A model generated the notes under the pieces. The model was not told the DNA's origin. It worked only from the letters and a program-made list of their open reading frames with translations, and made no database searches. The position numbers and the translations under genes are program-made. From contig CAZKYC010000003.1 in NCBI GenBank assembly GCA_964556895.1, positions 1 through 64,000 of the forward strand: 64,000 bases of DNA, given 5' to 3'. The stretch comes from Hinthialibacter sp964556895 (GTDB taxonomy: Bacteria; Hinthialibacterota; Hinthialibacteria; Hinthialibacterales; Hinthialibacteraceae). Shown here piece after piece: positions 33,275-42,216 of the stretch; within the stretch, counting starts at the first letter, position 1, and every line of letters starts with the position of its first letter.

Positions 33275-34639
33275 TTACAGTTCGAAGCCGGAGCGATACG
33301 AACGTTTGACAAACCGGTTGGCTTCGGGGTAATTGGTGACGCGCATGGTGTTGCCGTCCCAATCGAGTTTCTTGCCGGGGCAGCGAATCGACAGGTTGCC
33401 CAACAAGACCATTTCGGTAAACGGACCCGCGTAGTCAAAACTGCCGCTGGGTTGTTTGCCGCTTTTGATTCCCCACGCCCAGGCGCGGTAATGGTTTTGG
33501 TTGGCGATTCGTGGGATGTAGCCAGCCGGTTTTTTATAGCCCTTGAATTTGCGCTCAGGAATCAAACGCGGATTGCTATTGCCGTAGGTGCCCATGGTGA
33601 TATAGCCTTCGTCGCCGACAAACAACGATCCGCTTTCGCTGATATTGCCGTCGCCGCCGGTATCGCCCAAGCGGACGTCTTCATCAATGTCTTTTGGACG
33701 TTCGGGCTTGAGGTTGCCGTCGTACCAGTAGAAGGTCAATGGCGCAAAGCTGCCGCGCGCCGGAAACTCAAAACGAATGATTGATTCGGTCGGAGGCGAT
33801 TGATCGGTTCCGCCTTTTTGGTGAATGCACTCAACGCTGCTCGGATACCCCAATTGCAACGACCAATAGGGGGCGTCGAGAATATGACAAGCCATGTCGC
33901 CGAGCGCGCCGGTGCCAAAGTCCCACCACCCGCGCCATTTGAAAGGCGCATAGCCTTCGTTAAATGGACGCCAAGGGGCTGGCCCTAGCCATAAATCCCA
34001 ATCAATATCTTCAGGCACAGGCTGAGGCGGAAGCATTTCTTTCTTGCCCTGCGGCCAGATGGGGCGGTTGGTCCAGCAGTGGACTTCACGAACGTCGCCA
34101 ATCACGCCGTCCCAGATCATTTCACAGGCTTCACGAATGCCGTCGCCTGAGTGGCCCTGGTTGCCCATTTGAGTGATTACGCCATACTTGTGCGCAGCTT
34201 TGGTCAGCATACGCGCTTCGTAGACGTTGTGAGTCAATGGCTTTTGAACATAAACCGCCATGCCTTTTTTCATGGCTTTCATCGCCGCGACCGCGTGAAG
34301 GTGGTCTGGCGTCGAGACGGTCACACCGTCAAGATCGTGTTCTTGATCAAGCATCTCGCGGTAGTCTTTGTACTTGCGCGCATCCGGGCATTTACGGAAG
34401 GTGCCGTCGGCGCGACGCCAGTCGGCGTCGCAAAGCGCGATGATATTTTCGTACGCTTGATGTTCGAGAATGTCGCCCGACCCCTTACCGCCAGCGCCAA
34501 TCGCGCCCAAATTGAGCTTTTCGTTGGGAGAGCGGTACCCCATTCGTTTCAATGATGGAACTCTTCCCGTCGCGCAACCTGCCATTAATGCAGAGCCGCC
34601 CGCCAGGAAAAAGCGCCGTGATACTGTATGCTTACTCAT
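33275..34639 (-). CDS. Tat-exported Gfo/Idh/MocA family oxidoreductase
   Basis: 454 residues. The N-terminus carries a twin-arginine signal (SRRFFLAGG) with a possible lipobox (LMAGC), so it is likely exported and perhaps lipid-anchored. The NAD-binding motif LNLGAIGAGGKGSGD follows at about 41. The catalytic Lys is in VYVQKPLTHN. The C-terminal substrate domain (WWDFGTGALGDMACHILD) is typical of the large Planctomycetes-type group. It probably oxidises or epimerises a sugar, but the substrate is unknown. AAGGGA lies 6 bases before the ATG. Confidence 0.87.
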   Translation of the reverse strand: MSKHTVSRRFFLAGGSALMAGCATGRVPSLKRMGYRSPNEKLNLGAIGAGGKGSGDILEHQAYENIIALCDADWRRADGTFRKCPDARKYKDYREMLDQEHDLDGVTVSTPDHLHAVAAMKAMKKGMAVYVQKPLTHNVYEARMLTKAAHKYGVITQMGNQGHSGDGIREACEMIWDGVIGDVREVHCWTNRPIWPQGKKEMLPPQPVPEDIDWDLWLGPAPWRPFNEGYAPFKWRGWWDFGTGALGDMACHILDAPYWSLQLGYPSSVECIHQKGGTDQSPPTESIIRFEFPARGSFAPLTFYWYDGNLKPERPKDIDEDVRLGDTGGDGNISESGSLFVGDEGYITMGTYGNSNPRLIPERKFKGYKKPAGYIPRIANQNHYRAWAWGIKSGKQPSGSFDYAGPFTEMVLLGNLSIRCPGKKLDWDGNTMRVTNYPEANRFVKRSYRSGFEL

Positions 34640-34782
34640 CGTAATCCCTTTCCAAACGAGTTTGAGAACTCACAGAGTGTCGCCGCCCTGATCATCGAAA
34701 AGCGGCCTACTTCACATATAGTAAGAAAAAAAAACACATCTCTCAAGTCGTAGGAGCGATGATTTCGCACCCCTAAAGCGGT

Positions 34783-36183
34783 CTATGGCTCATAATAAGG
34801 CTGATCATTTGTGTATTGTTCATAGCGCTTTCGTGAGGCATCGTCCATCTTCTCGCGCCAGGTCGACTTGCCATTCACCAATTCATCCGCAGACAATTCA
34901 AAGGGGGCCCAAACCGTTCGCCCATAGACATCGATTAAGTTGAACGTCAATTTGGGGTCGCCAGTCAGGTCAAATTCAATCAACCCCACATTGGGGCTGG
35001 CGTTATAGACCTGGCGAATGCGGCGTTCGGGCCTTCGGCTGGTCCACCCCATGCCCGTCGTTTGCGCCAAAGGCGAACTCACCAGGTCATATAAATCATA
35101 CCCGCCTTTTTCAGACCAGGGGACGCAATTCAACTCGCCGACATGGGTGTCGCCAGTCAACAATACAACGCCGGAAATTTTTTCGTGTTGAATGTATTCA
35201 AACAGCTGATCGCGTTCGTGAACAAACGCCGCCCAAGAGTCGCCGCCGGGGCCTTTGGCTTTTGTGAAGCCGCTGCCTGACACAATCACTTTGAATGGCG
35301 AGCGGCTCTGTTTTAGCTGGTCTTTAAGCCACTTCAGTTGGCCTTCGCCCAGCATGGTTTTCTCTGGGCCGTCAGGGCCCGCATTGGGATCGCGGTAATA
35401 GCGAATGTCAATAAAAATAAAGTCAACGCCGCCATACGAGTATGTGAAAAATACTCCGGGCGTTAGCGGCGTTCCATATTCGGGGTTAGGCCAATAGGTT
35501 TTGAATACCTTTAGGGCTTCAGCTTTGTGAGGATGAGTGCGGTCATGGTCATTTAACCCGAAGTCATGATCGTCCCAAACCGCTAACTGTGGGATGGAGC
35601 GAATCAAAGGCTGTAGCAAGGCAACATCGCGTTGGCGGCGGTATTCTTCAGCCAAAATATCGTGGTCTAGCGCGTCGCCATAAATATTGTCGCCCAGCCA
35701 AAAGAACAAGTCTGGCGAAATTGAACGAACCGCCTGCCAAATCGGCTGTTCACGGTCTTCCTGCCAACGCGCGCATGAGCCAAACGCCACTCGAAACCTG
35801 GCCGGCCCGTCAGGCGCAGTCTTGGTAGTAAACGGCTGCAGGTTTCCCAAGTATGTGTCTTTGGCGCCTTCAACCAGAATTCGGTAATAATAGGTAGTGT
35901 CTGGGTTCAGGTTGGCGGCCGACAACGTTAAGCAATAATCGGTCTTCTTATCAGCCGTTTGAGTCGCAGAGGTTTTTGCATGACTGAATTCGGGAGTGAC
36001 ATCATACTCAATCGCCGCTGTGTAAGGCCCGCTCAGGCGCACCCAAATCGATAGAGAATCCGGCGCAACCGCGCCGACCATCGGCCCCTGCATGATACGC
36101 GGGTAGCCGCCGTCCGCTTTCGCCGCGAACCCACTTTGAACACACACAGATAGAACCATTGATACTAGAAATAACCGTTTCAC
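34783..36183 (-). CDS. phoD: PhoD-like alkaline phosphatase
   Basis: 466 residues from a GTG start. The signal peptide is VKRLFLVSMVLSVCVQSGFAA. An Fn3-like N-terminal domain (PDSLSIWVRLSGPY...TTYYYRILVEG) precedes the phosphatase domain with its metal ligands in RVAFGSCARW, FFWLGDNIYGD, AVWDDHDFGLNDHD and LLTGDTHVGEL. It hydrolyses phosphate mono- or diesters outside the cytoplasm. I chose the GTG at 36183 because AGGAGG lies 6 bases upstream; the longer ATG frame adds 31 residues that do not look like a signal. No Pho box is evident. Confidence 0.87.
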   Translation of the reverse strand: MKRLFLVSMVLSVCVQSGFAAKADGGYPRIMQGPMVGAVAPDSLSIWVRLSGPYTAAIEYDVTPEFSHAKTSATQTADKKTDYCLTLSAANLNPDTTYYYRILVEGAKDTYLGNLQPFTTKTAPDGPARFRVAFGSCARWQEDREQPIWQAVRSISPDLFFWLGDNIYGDALDHDILAEEYRRQRDVALLQPLIRSIPQLAVWDDHDFGLNDHDRTHPHKAEALKVFKTYWPNPEYGTPLTPGVFFTYSYGGVDFIFIDIRYYRDPNAGPDGPEKTMLGEGQLKWLKDQLKQSRSPFKVIVSGSGFTKAKGPGGDSWAAFVHERDQLFEYIQHEKISGVVLLTGDTHVGELNCVPWSEKGGYDLYDLVSSPLAQTTGMGWTSRRPERRIRQVYNASPNVGLIEFDLTGDPKLTFNLIDVYGRTVWAPFELSADELVNGKSTWREKMDDASRKRYEQYTNDQPYYEP

Positions 36184-36348
36184 GGGCGCCTCCTTGGAAC
36201 TAATAAGATGTTTGCTTGAGGATTCTACAAGATGATTAGAATTTGATGAAAGACAAAAAAAATATTTAGATGGCAATTGGACCTCGACGCTTCCATTGGA
36301 TTCAATTGGGGAATTTCAGTTTGTGGTTCGACGCTCGAAACGCCTAGC

Positions 36349-36533
36349 TCACGACACTGTGTTTTTTTTGCCAGGCCATCGTTGTTCATAGACAATTACA
36401 CTGCCGTCGTTGGCTAATACGCGGTATTCCCCAATGTCTCAGGGTGGACATGCTCAATATGCTTATAGTCAATGTATGGAGACAAGACCACATCAAAAGA
36501 GTCCGAAACCACTTTTTCGTGCTGGATTCTCAT
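36349..36533 (-). pseudogene. Frameshifted gene remnant after the DegT gene
   Basis: The ATG overlaps the aminotransferase stop (ATGA). It reads MRIQHEKVVSDSFDVVLSPY then IDYKHIEHVHPETLG, meets a stop after 39 codons, and continues naturally in another frame as GEYRVLANDGSVIVYEQRWP, ending at a stop at 36349. Length 185 is not a multiple of three, consistent with a single-base indel near 36412. The joined peptide of about 62 residues resembles the start of an SRPBCC/START-like protein, but that is only a guess. Confidence 0.5.
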
Positions 36534-37693
36534 GACAACACCTTGTGCACGGCGTCAACGATTCGTTCGAGCTGATCATCAGTCAGTTTGGGCGACAGCG
36601 GCAGACTCACGGTATTTCGTCCAATAGTGAATGCGTTTGGGCAATCCTCATTCCTCCAACCAAACCGTTTTTGATAACTGGGGTGTTCGGTCATACTTAG
36701 GTAATGAATTCCTGAACCGATGTTCATTTCGTGTAACCGCGAGACAAACTCGTCTCTTGATACGCCCGCTTTATATTCTTCTATCATGATTGTATACAAA
36801 TGACAGGCGTGTCGCGTGTCTTTCTCTTCCACCGCAGGCAGCGTAAGCGGCAAGCGCTGAAGGTGTTGATTATACAAATTCCAGATTTCTTTTCGCCGCT
36901 GCCAATGAGTTTCAACTCGCGCGAGTTGGTGGATTCCAAGCGCAGCTTGGATATCCATCATGTTGTATTTGTACCCCACGTCGACGACGTAGTAGTGTTT
37001 AAATCCTTCGTCAGAAAAGCGCTTCCAAGCGTTGGCGGACAGGCCATGCAAGGCCAGGGTTTTTACACGGTCAATATGGGGTTCGTCTTTGGCGATGACC
37101 ATCCCGCCTTCGCCCGTAGTCATGTTTTTGGTTACATAAAAACTAAAACAGCCAAAGTCGCCGATGGCCCCCGCTTGTTGTCCGTGATATTCGGTCTCAA
37201 TTGCGTGGGAGCAATCTTCAATCAGCAGGAGGTTGTTTTCATCCGCAAGGTTCGAAATGCTTTCCATGTCACACGGGCGTCCAGCAAAATGAACGGGCAG
37301 GAGCGCCTTGGTTTTTGAGGTCCGTTTCTTTTCGATTTCAGCTGGGTCAATATTCATCGTGGCCGGATCAACGTCCGCCAGGACGGGCGTAGCGCCAGAA
37401 TGGATGATAGCGTTGATGGTTGCGCAAAAGGTCAACGGTGTAGTGATGACTTCGTCGCCCGGCCCCAGCCCGGCGGCTAACAGGCTGAGGTGAAGCCCGG
37501 CGGTGCATGAATTGACCGCCGCGGCTTGTTCTACGCTTTTATAAAGGGCGAACGCTTGTTCAAATTGGGCGACCTTGGGGCCTGTGCCGATCCAACCCGA
37601 GCGCAGGCAATCGACAACTTCGTTTATCTCTTCGTCGCCGATGTAGGGCGAGCCAAAGACGATGTAGTCGTCATGAAATGGAGTCGTGTTCAC
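36530..37693 (-). CDS. DegT/DnrJ/EryC1 sugar aminotransferase
   Basis: 387 residues, PLP-dependent. The opening (IVFGSPYIGDEEINEVVDCL) and the Lys that binds PLP (FSFYVTKNMTTGEGGMV, near residue 190) are typical. The family transaminates keto-sugar nucleotides for surface glycans. The longest frame starts at 37741 and overlaps the upstream gene by 38 bp; I favour the GTG at 37693, which gives normal family length and a 10-bp gap, but the ribosome site is weak. It is the third gene of a glycan cluster running from 41326 down. Confidence 0.88.
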   Translation of the reverse strand: MNTTPFHDDYIVFGSPYIGDEEINEVVDCLRSGWIGTGPKVAQFEQAFALYKSVEQAAAVNSCTAGLHLSLLAAGLGPGDEVITTPLTFCATINAIIHSGATPVLADVDPATMNIDPAEIEKKRTSKTKALLPVHFAGRPCDMESISNLADENNLLLIEDCSHAIETEYHGQQAGAIGDFGCFSFYVTKNMTTGEGGMVIAKDEPHIDRVKTLALHGLSANAWKRFSDEGFKHYYVVDVGYKYNMMDIQAALGIHQLARVETHWQRRKEIWNLYNQHLQRLPLTLPAVEEKDTRHACHLYTIMIEEYKAGVSRDEFVSRLHEMNIGSGIHYLSMTEHPSYQKRFGWRNEDCPNAFTIGRNTVSLPLSPKLTDDQLERIVDAVHKVLS

Positions 37694-37703
37694 TGGCGTT
37701 GAC

Positions 37704-39857
37704 CTAGCCCCTGGCCTGCAGCGCGGCGCGGCGCTGTTCATAGTGTTGGGCTTGTTGATAGAACGGCTGTTTTTTGTCTTGTGGGATCACGTTCAACTCT
37801 GTCAAGAGTTGCGGCAAGTCTTTGGTATTCTTTTTCCAATCTAAATGCGTTTCAGCATACGCTCTGGCGGCGCGTTTCAGTTCAGGCAGTTTGTCTTTGT
37901 TGTCAACATAATACTGCATTTGTCTGGCCAGGTCTTCTATATTCACGCGGCATTGCGGCCAGTAGTAGCCGTCATTACGCGCATAGAGCCGGTCAATTTT
38001 GACGACGCGCCCGCTGGTCTCATCAACAAACTCGTTCATAGGGCCGTTGTCGCTGACAATCAGCGGCAGCCCACAGGCCAGCGCTTCGGCTTGGGTCAAA
38101 CCAATTCCGTCTAACCGCGAGGGATACACATACACATCCCCAAGATGATACAACCCCGGCGCAGGCACCGTTTTTTCTTCATAAACTAACCTTCCCTCTT
38201 TTTGCAGCGAAGTAATCAGCGGCGCCAACTCGGGAAACTGAAGGTGTACGGGCTTTTGAGTGTGAATCACCAAACGCGCCGGGCCTTTGACTTCGCGAAA
38301 CGCCGCAATGAGAAAGTCTGTGCCTTTTCGGCTGGGGTTATAGCCCGCCGAATGAAAGAACGTCACCGCGCTGGGGTCAGTTTGTTCGAACGATTGAGGT
38401 TTGTATAAATCCACATTTGTTCCCCAAGGGACATAATTCGCTTGGGGGTGCCAATCGAAGGCGGAATAGTGACGTTTGGTATTACACAATAAAAAGTCAT
38501 AGCAACCAAAAATCGGGATCGTCAACTCGGTGTAATAATCCACATACGCCCCGGTTTTGATCCGCATCTGAGCGCACCCGACCACTGGCGCCCACCAATG
38601 TTGTTCATTGAAAATTACGGTATTGATTTGGAATTTCTGCAGCCAGGCGCGAAAGTCATTTAGATCAATCGCCGTCGGTATATTCGTCTGAACCGGCTTG
38701 CCCCACGTGACCCGGTCGTCATCCCAATTGGGGTCGCCTTGCCCCGAGGTTTCGCCGCCGCGCGCATAGATAAACACCTCATGATCGTTTTGGAGCGCCT
38801 CTCGGTATTGTTTTGACACATACGCGGCGCCGCGCTCAAACCAGGTTGTGACGATGCCCACCCGTAAAGCGTCCGGTTTGTTTGATTGAACAGGTTGAAC
38901 GCTAGGACTTGTCGGGGCCTGGGCCCGGGGCGTAATCAGCGCCTGAATTTTTTCTTTATTTAACGATGGCTTCGGCCACTCTTTTTCATTGAGCAAGCGT
39001 TGCATGTGTTCGGCCAATTCTTTCGCCCTGGCGGAGTAACTGTGCTTCGCCGCCGCTTCTTGGCGCCCGGCTTGAGAAATCTGTTCGCGTTCATCGTCAT
39101 GGTTTAAATAATACTCAATGTGTTTCTCTAAATCATGAATCGAAGACGCTTCAATGTAGTGTTGTTTGTCGATAAACGGGTTTTCATCAGACAGCGTTTC
39201 TGAAATGAGAAAGGCGCCCGAACCAAGCGCTTCAAACACGCGCGTTTCGGTATCGAGATGGTCTTCGGCGTGAATGTTGATCGCGATCTTGGCGCGATTA
39301 AACATCGTCGCCATATCGGGCCCATACGCCTGGCAAGCCGCCACGTTAAAGCGTTGTTTTAACCGGGTGATGATATCGCGCCGCCGTGGAGTGACGCCGC
39401 CGACAAACACAACATCAATGTCTTTCTCGACGCCGTCGATGGGGCGATGGGTTTGTTCGTCAAACGCGCTGAGAAACACCGCGATCTTGTCTTCCGGCAT
39501 CCAGCCTTTTTCACTGATGGCTTTTTTACACGCCGGCGTGCGCACAAACACCTGGTGAAACAAGCCGCTTCGAAAGAGGTGGTGTTGGTCGTCGCGGCGC
39601 GACACCAGCTCGCTTGAATAAAACAAGCGTGGACACTGGCACGCATCGACCAATTCGAGAGGGAAATATTCGCCCCGTTGCAACAGAAACACATCAAAGT
39701 CTGGCGCATTGAGAAACTGTTGGGGCAAGACCTGGCGGTTTTTTCTGTAATCAAGATTATGGGGTTCATGGCCCAATCGTAAAAAGGCGCGGTTCATAAA
39801 TACTTCCGCGCCGTAGGCCGCATTTTGTTCAAACACATTCAAATAAAAAATCTTCAT
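37704..39857 (-). CDS. Two-domain glycosyltransferase (CgeB-like plus GT4)
   Basis: 717 residues with two GT-B modules. The first (1-290) is CgeB-like: IFYLNVFEQNAAYGAEVFMN at the start, VVFVGGVTPRRRDIITRL in the middle, and RVFEALGSGAFLISE at the donor site. A linker with Pro/Ser/Thr follows (about 300-325). The second (330-700) is GT4-like with LRVGIVTTWFERGAAYVSKQ, YNPSRKGTDFLIAAF and the EAxxCGxP motif QAEALACGLPLIVSDNGP. Each module may add one sugar. It starts 8 bp after the GT2-methyltransferase gene. Confidence 0.83.
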   Translation of the reverse strand: MKIFYLNVFEQNAAYGAEVFMNRAFLRLGHEPHNLDYRKNRQVLPQQFLNAPDFDVFLLQRGEYFPLELVDACQCPRLFYSSELVSRRDDQHHLFRSGLFHQVFVRTPACKKAISEKGWMPEDKIAVFLSAFDEQTHRPIDGVEKDIDVVFVGGVTPRRRDIITRLKQRFNVAACQAYGPDMATMFNRAKIAINIHAEDHLDTETRVFEALGSGAFLISETLSDENPFIDKQHYIEASSIHDLEKHIEYYLNHDDEREQISQAGRQEAAAKHSYSARAKELAEHMQRLLNEKEWPKPSLNKEKIQALITPRAQAPTSPSVQPVQSNKPDALRVGIVTTWFERGAAYVSKQYREALQNDHEVFIYARGGETSGQGDPNWDDDRVTWGKPVQTNIPTAIDLNDFRAWLQKFQINTVIFNEQHWWAPVVGCAQMRIKTGAYVDYYTELTIPIFGCYDFLLCNTKRHYSAFDWHPQANYVPWGTNVDLYKPQSFEQTDPSAVTFFHSAGYNPSRKGTDFLIAAFREVKGPARLVIHTQKPVHLQFPELAPLITSLQKEGRLVYEEKTVPAPGLYHLGDVYVYPSRLDGIGLTQAEALACGLPLIVSDNGPMNEFVDETSGRVVKIDRLYARNDGYYWPQCRVNIEDLARQMQYYVDNKDKLPELKRAARAYAETHLDWKKNTKDLPQLLTELNVIPQDKKQPFYQQAQHYEQRRAALQARG

Positions 39858-39865
39858 GACGCTGC

Positions 39866-41326
39866 CTATCGTTTTTCATACAACAAAAAGCCGACCGTGG
39901 TCAACTGGGGGTTAATGACTCTTTCGATTAGCCGTACATTGAAGTCTCTCTGTTTAATTTCTTTGACGTGGTCGCGAAAACACATGTGGGCCGAGTTGTC
40001 TTTGCGCGGCACCAGGTTCGTATAAATCAAAACATACTTTGAATACGAAAACAGGCGGTTTAGATAGAGGTCGTATTGGTCAGGTTCAACAACATGATAC
40101 ATCACATCCAATGACATGGCCACATCATAGCGGCCAGGAGAAAACGCTTCATATACGTCAAATTTGAAATGGGGGCGGTCCTTATAGAATTCCCGGCAGT
40201 GGTTAACGACTGATTGTGAAATATCAACGCCTTGATAGGCGCCAAACTCAATCTCATTGATTTGCGAGCCGTCGCCGCAACCAAAATCAACCGCAGAGGC
40301 AAAGCCAAACCGCTGAATGGCCGAACGAATATAGTCCCGCTTAAATTGATAATGATAGCCATGGCTTCCAGCGCCGCTATTGCCTCCCCGGGCATAGCGA
40401 ACGTCCCACCAGTCTTTTGCTTTGAAGTCTGGGTCGATTGGCGCTTCATAGGGTTCTGGGCTTTTTTCTTGTTGGTCGTTTGAACTCTCATCACCTAACG
40501 TCTGTAACCGTTTCAGACGAAACGATTCGCCATCGTGTCCCGCCGCCCGTTGAAGCAACGCGCTGAAGTGTTGAGAGGCGCCCTCTGTTTGATAAATCAA
40601 TTCCGCAGCATGACAGATCAGCTCTGTCGCCAGAACTGGCTGTAAATCTCTGACCATTTCATTGGATTGATAATGGCGGCAAAACGCCATCCAAAATTGC
40701 ATCTGCTTTTCGCACTGGCTGACGATAGCGGCTGGAGACTTTTTCTTATCAGGCCGCCGCATGGTTCCAATCGAAACATCGGTACACAGCAACAATGACT
40801 GAAAGGTCAATAGAAAAAACGCCATGCTGACTAACTCTGGATCATTGGTCGGAAATTCTAATTGGCCCCCACAGGCCTCTTTCGAAAAGAACCAGCGTTC
40901 TAGCTGCATGGGTTCGTCATAGCGATAGAGTGGAATCAAATCTTGTGGGTTGATTTGAGTTTGTGAACCATCATCTGACAGATTGACTTGGGCATAAATC
41001 GACCCGCATTCAGGGAAGTTGGAAAACATAGAAACGAGTTTTTCAAAGGCGTTTGTCTCATACACAATGGATGGAGACGTAAAAACGACAATTTCTCCTG
41101 ACGATTTGGGCAACGCGTGTTTATACCATTCAACTTGATTGTCATGTTTGGGCATTGTGATGACGGCTTGTTCGCCTGAATGTGAAATGGTTGATGGATC
41201 AACGCCGCAAACAAGTAATTCAACGTTCTGGTATGATTGTGAAACAACCGAGTGGAGAGCGTTTAGGTTGTCTTCTTCTGTCTGGTCACAATAAGCCAAG
41301 ACAGAAATCGTTGGCCTGGGTTGCAT
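39866..41326 (-). CDS. GT2-like and SAM-methyltransferase fusion protein
   Basis: 486 residues. The first 120 resemble a GT2 glycosyltransferase (TISVLAYCDQTEEDNLNALHS, QSYQNVELLV), but the DxD motif is not evident (SSGEIVVFTSPSIV). A helical middle part follows. From about 300 there is a class I methyltransferase domain: ASAVDFGCGDGSQINEIEFG, QGVDISQSVVNHC, YDVAMSLDVMYHVVEP. It may methylate a sugar or glycan end. It is the first gene of the cluster with the two-domain glycosyltransferase and DegT aminotransferase. Confidence 0.78.
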   Translation of the reverse strand: MQPRPTISVLAYCDQTEEDNLNALHSVVSQSYQNVELLVCGVDPSTISHSGEQAVITMPKHDNQVEWYKHALPKSSGEIVVFTSPSIVYETNAFEKLVSMFSNFPECGSIYAQVNLSDDGSQTQINPQDLIPLYRYDEPMQLERWFFSKEACGGQLEFPTNDPELVSMAFFLLTFQSLLLCTDVSIGTMRRPDKKKSPAAIVSQCEKQMQFWMAFCRHYQSNEMVRDLQPVLATELICHAAELIYQTEGASQHFSALLQRAAGHDGESFRLKRLQTLGDESSNDQQEKSPEPYEAPIDPDFKAKDWWDVRYARGGNSGAGSHGYHYQFKRDYIRSAIQRFGFASAVDFGCGDGSQINEIEFGAYQGVDISQSVVNHCREFYKDRPHFKFDVYEAFSPGRYDVAMSLDVMYHVVEPDQYDLYLNRLFSYSKYVLIYTNLVPRKDNSAHMCFRDHVKEIKQRDFNVRLIERVINPQLTTVGFLLYEKR

Positions 41327-41560
41327 TCAATCCACCTTGACCTTTCATTCACAATGTTTTGAAGGTTCTCTTCACAAACGGCCATAGCCAACTTAGCGAC
41401 CTCTATGGTTTGGCGCGCCCTGAAATTATCTATAGTGTAATTCACATATTGAATATCAAAAAAGATGAAAATGAAAGAGTTTTTCTCTAATTGAGCAGGC
41501 GCCCGTCTGGATCGCCCGTATTCATACACGCCACAAAACACGATTTGGAATCCACAAACG

Positions 41561-41594
41561 AAAAAGCGCTGCGGCCGGTCATCGACCGCAGCGC
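41561..41594 (-). terminator. Intrinsic terminator
   Basis: GCGCTGCGG (41566-41574) and CCGCAGCGC (41586-41594), with TTTTT on the minus strand, after the DUF362 remnant. Confidence 0.8.
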
Positions 41595-41615
41595 CTCAAT
41601 TGGCATTAGTCTTCG

Positions 41616-42095
41616 TTAAACTTCGAACGGTTGTTTCCAGATCAGATGGCGGTCGATGCTGTCGCTGAGTTTGTAATGTTTTTGATTGGACTGAATATCG
41701 GCGCCAATCACATCGATTTTTTCGAGGTCGGCCTGGCCCATGCCCGCGGCGGCGCAGTCATTCAAGTAGCCAACGTTGTCGAAGTCGATCCCCACTAGTT
41801 CGATACAGGTTCGGTCGGCGGCGAGCCAGTCGGTGCTCGCGACGGCGACTTTGTGGTCAACGGGCGTTCCACTCACCGGGCCGTTGCCTTCCATTCCCAC
41901 ATAGCCGTCGATCACCGCGAGGTCGGGATGAAGCCGGTCGGCCAGCACGAACAGGTTAAAGTTCACACCGCGATAACCGACGCCATGCGTGATGGGTTTA
42001 TCATTGACGGCGCCTTGTTTGGGCCCTTTGCCCCAGCGGAAGCCTTCATCTTACCCCAAATTTCTTTGGCCGCTGCAACACATCCTAATCATGAT
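41616..42095 (-). pseudogene. 3' fragment of a DUF362 domain gene
   Basis: The open part, from 42050 to 41616, reads DEGFRWGKGPKQGAVNDKPI, THGVGYRGVNFNLFVLADRL, VIDGYVGMEGNGPVSGTPVD and so on. This is the C-terminal half of a DUF362 protein, a family tied to iron-sulfur proteins. In the same frame there is a TAA at 42051-42053. Upstream of it the reading continues plausibly in a neighbouring frame (VAAAKEIWGKMK, overlapping KDEGF), which suggests a frameshift, and the N-terminal half is gone. The terminator still follows. Confidence 0.6.
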
Positions 42096-42130
42096 TGGCT
42101 CCAACATCCTCTTCAGAATTAAAGAAAACT

Positions 42131-42158
42131 GCGACCCACTCCTAAAAGAATGGGTCGC
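42131..42158 (-). terminator. Intrinsic terminator of the chemoreceptor gene
   Basis: GCGACCCA (42131-42138) and TGGGTCGC (42151-42158), followed by AGTTTTCTTT on the minus strand. Confidence 0.75.
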
Positions 42159-42216
42159 CATACAACTTCTATCATCAAAGAGAGGCTTATCTCTGCTTAA
42201 AGTACATCCGTTCTAC

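Noticed and set aside
41263..41541. A 92-codon minus-strand ORF before the GT2-methyltransferase gene
   Set aside because: It overlaps the start of the better supported gene and has no ribosome site or recognisable pattern.
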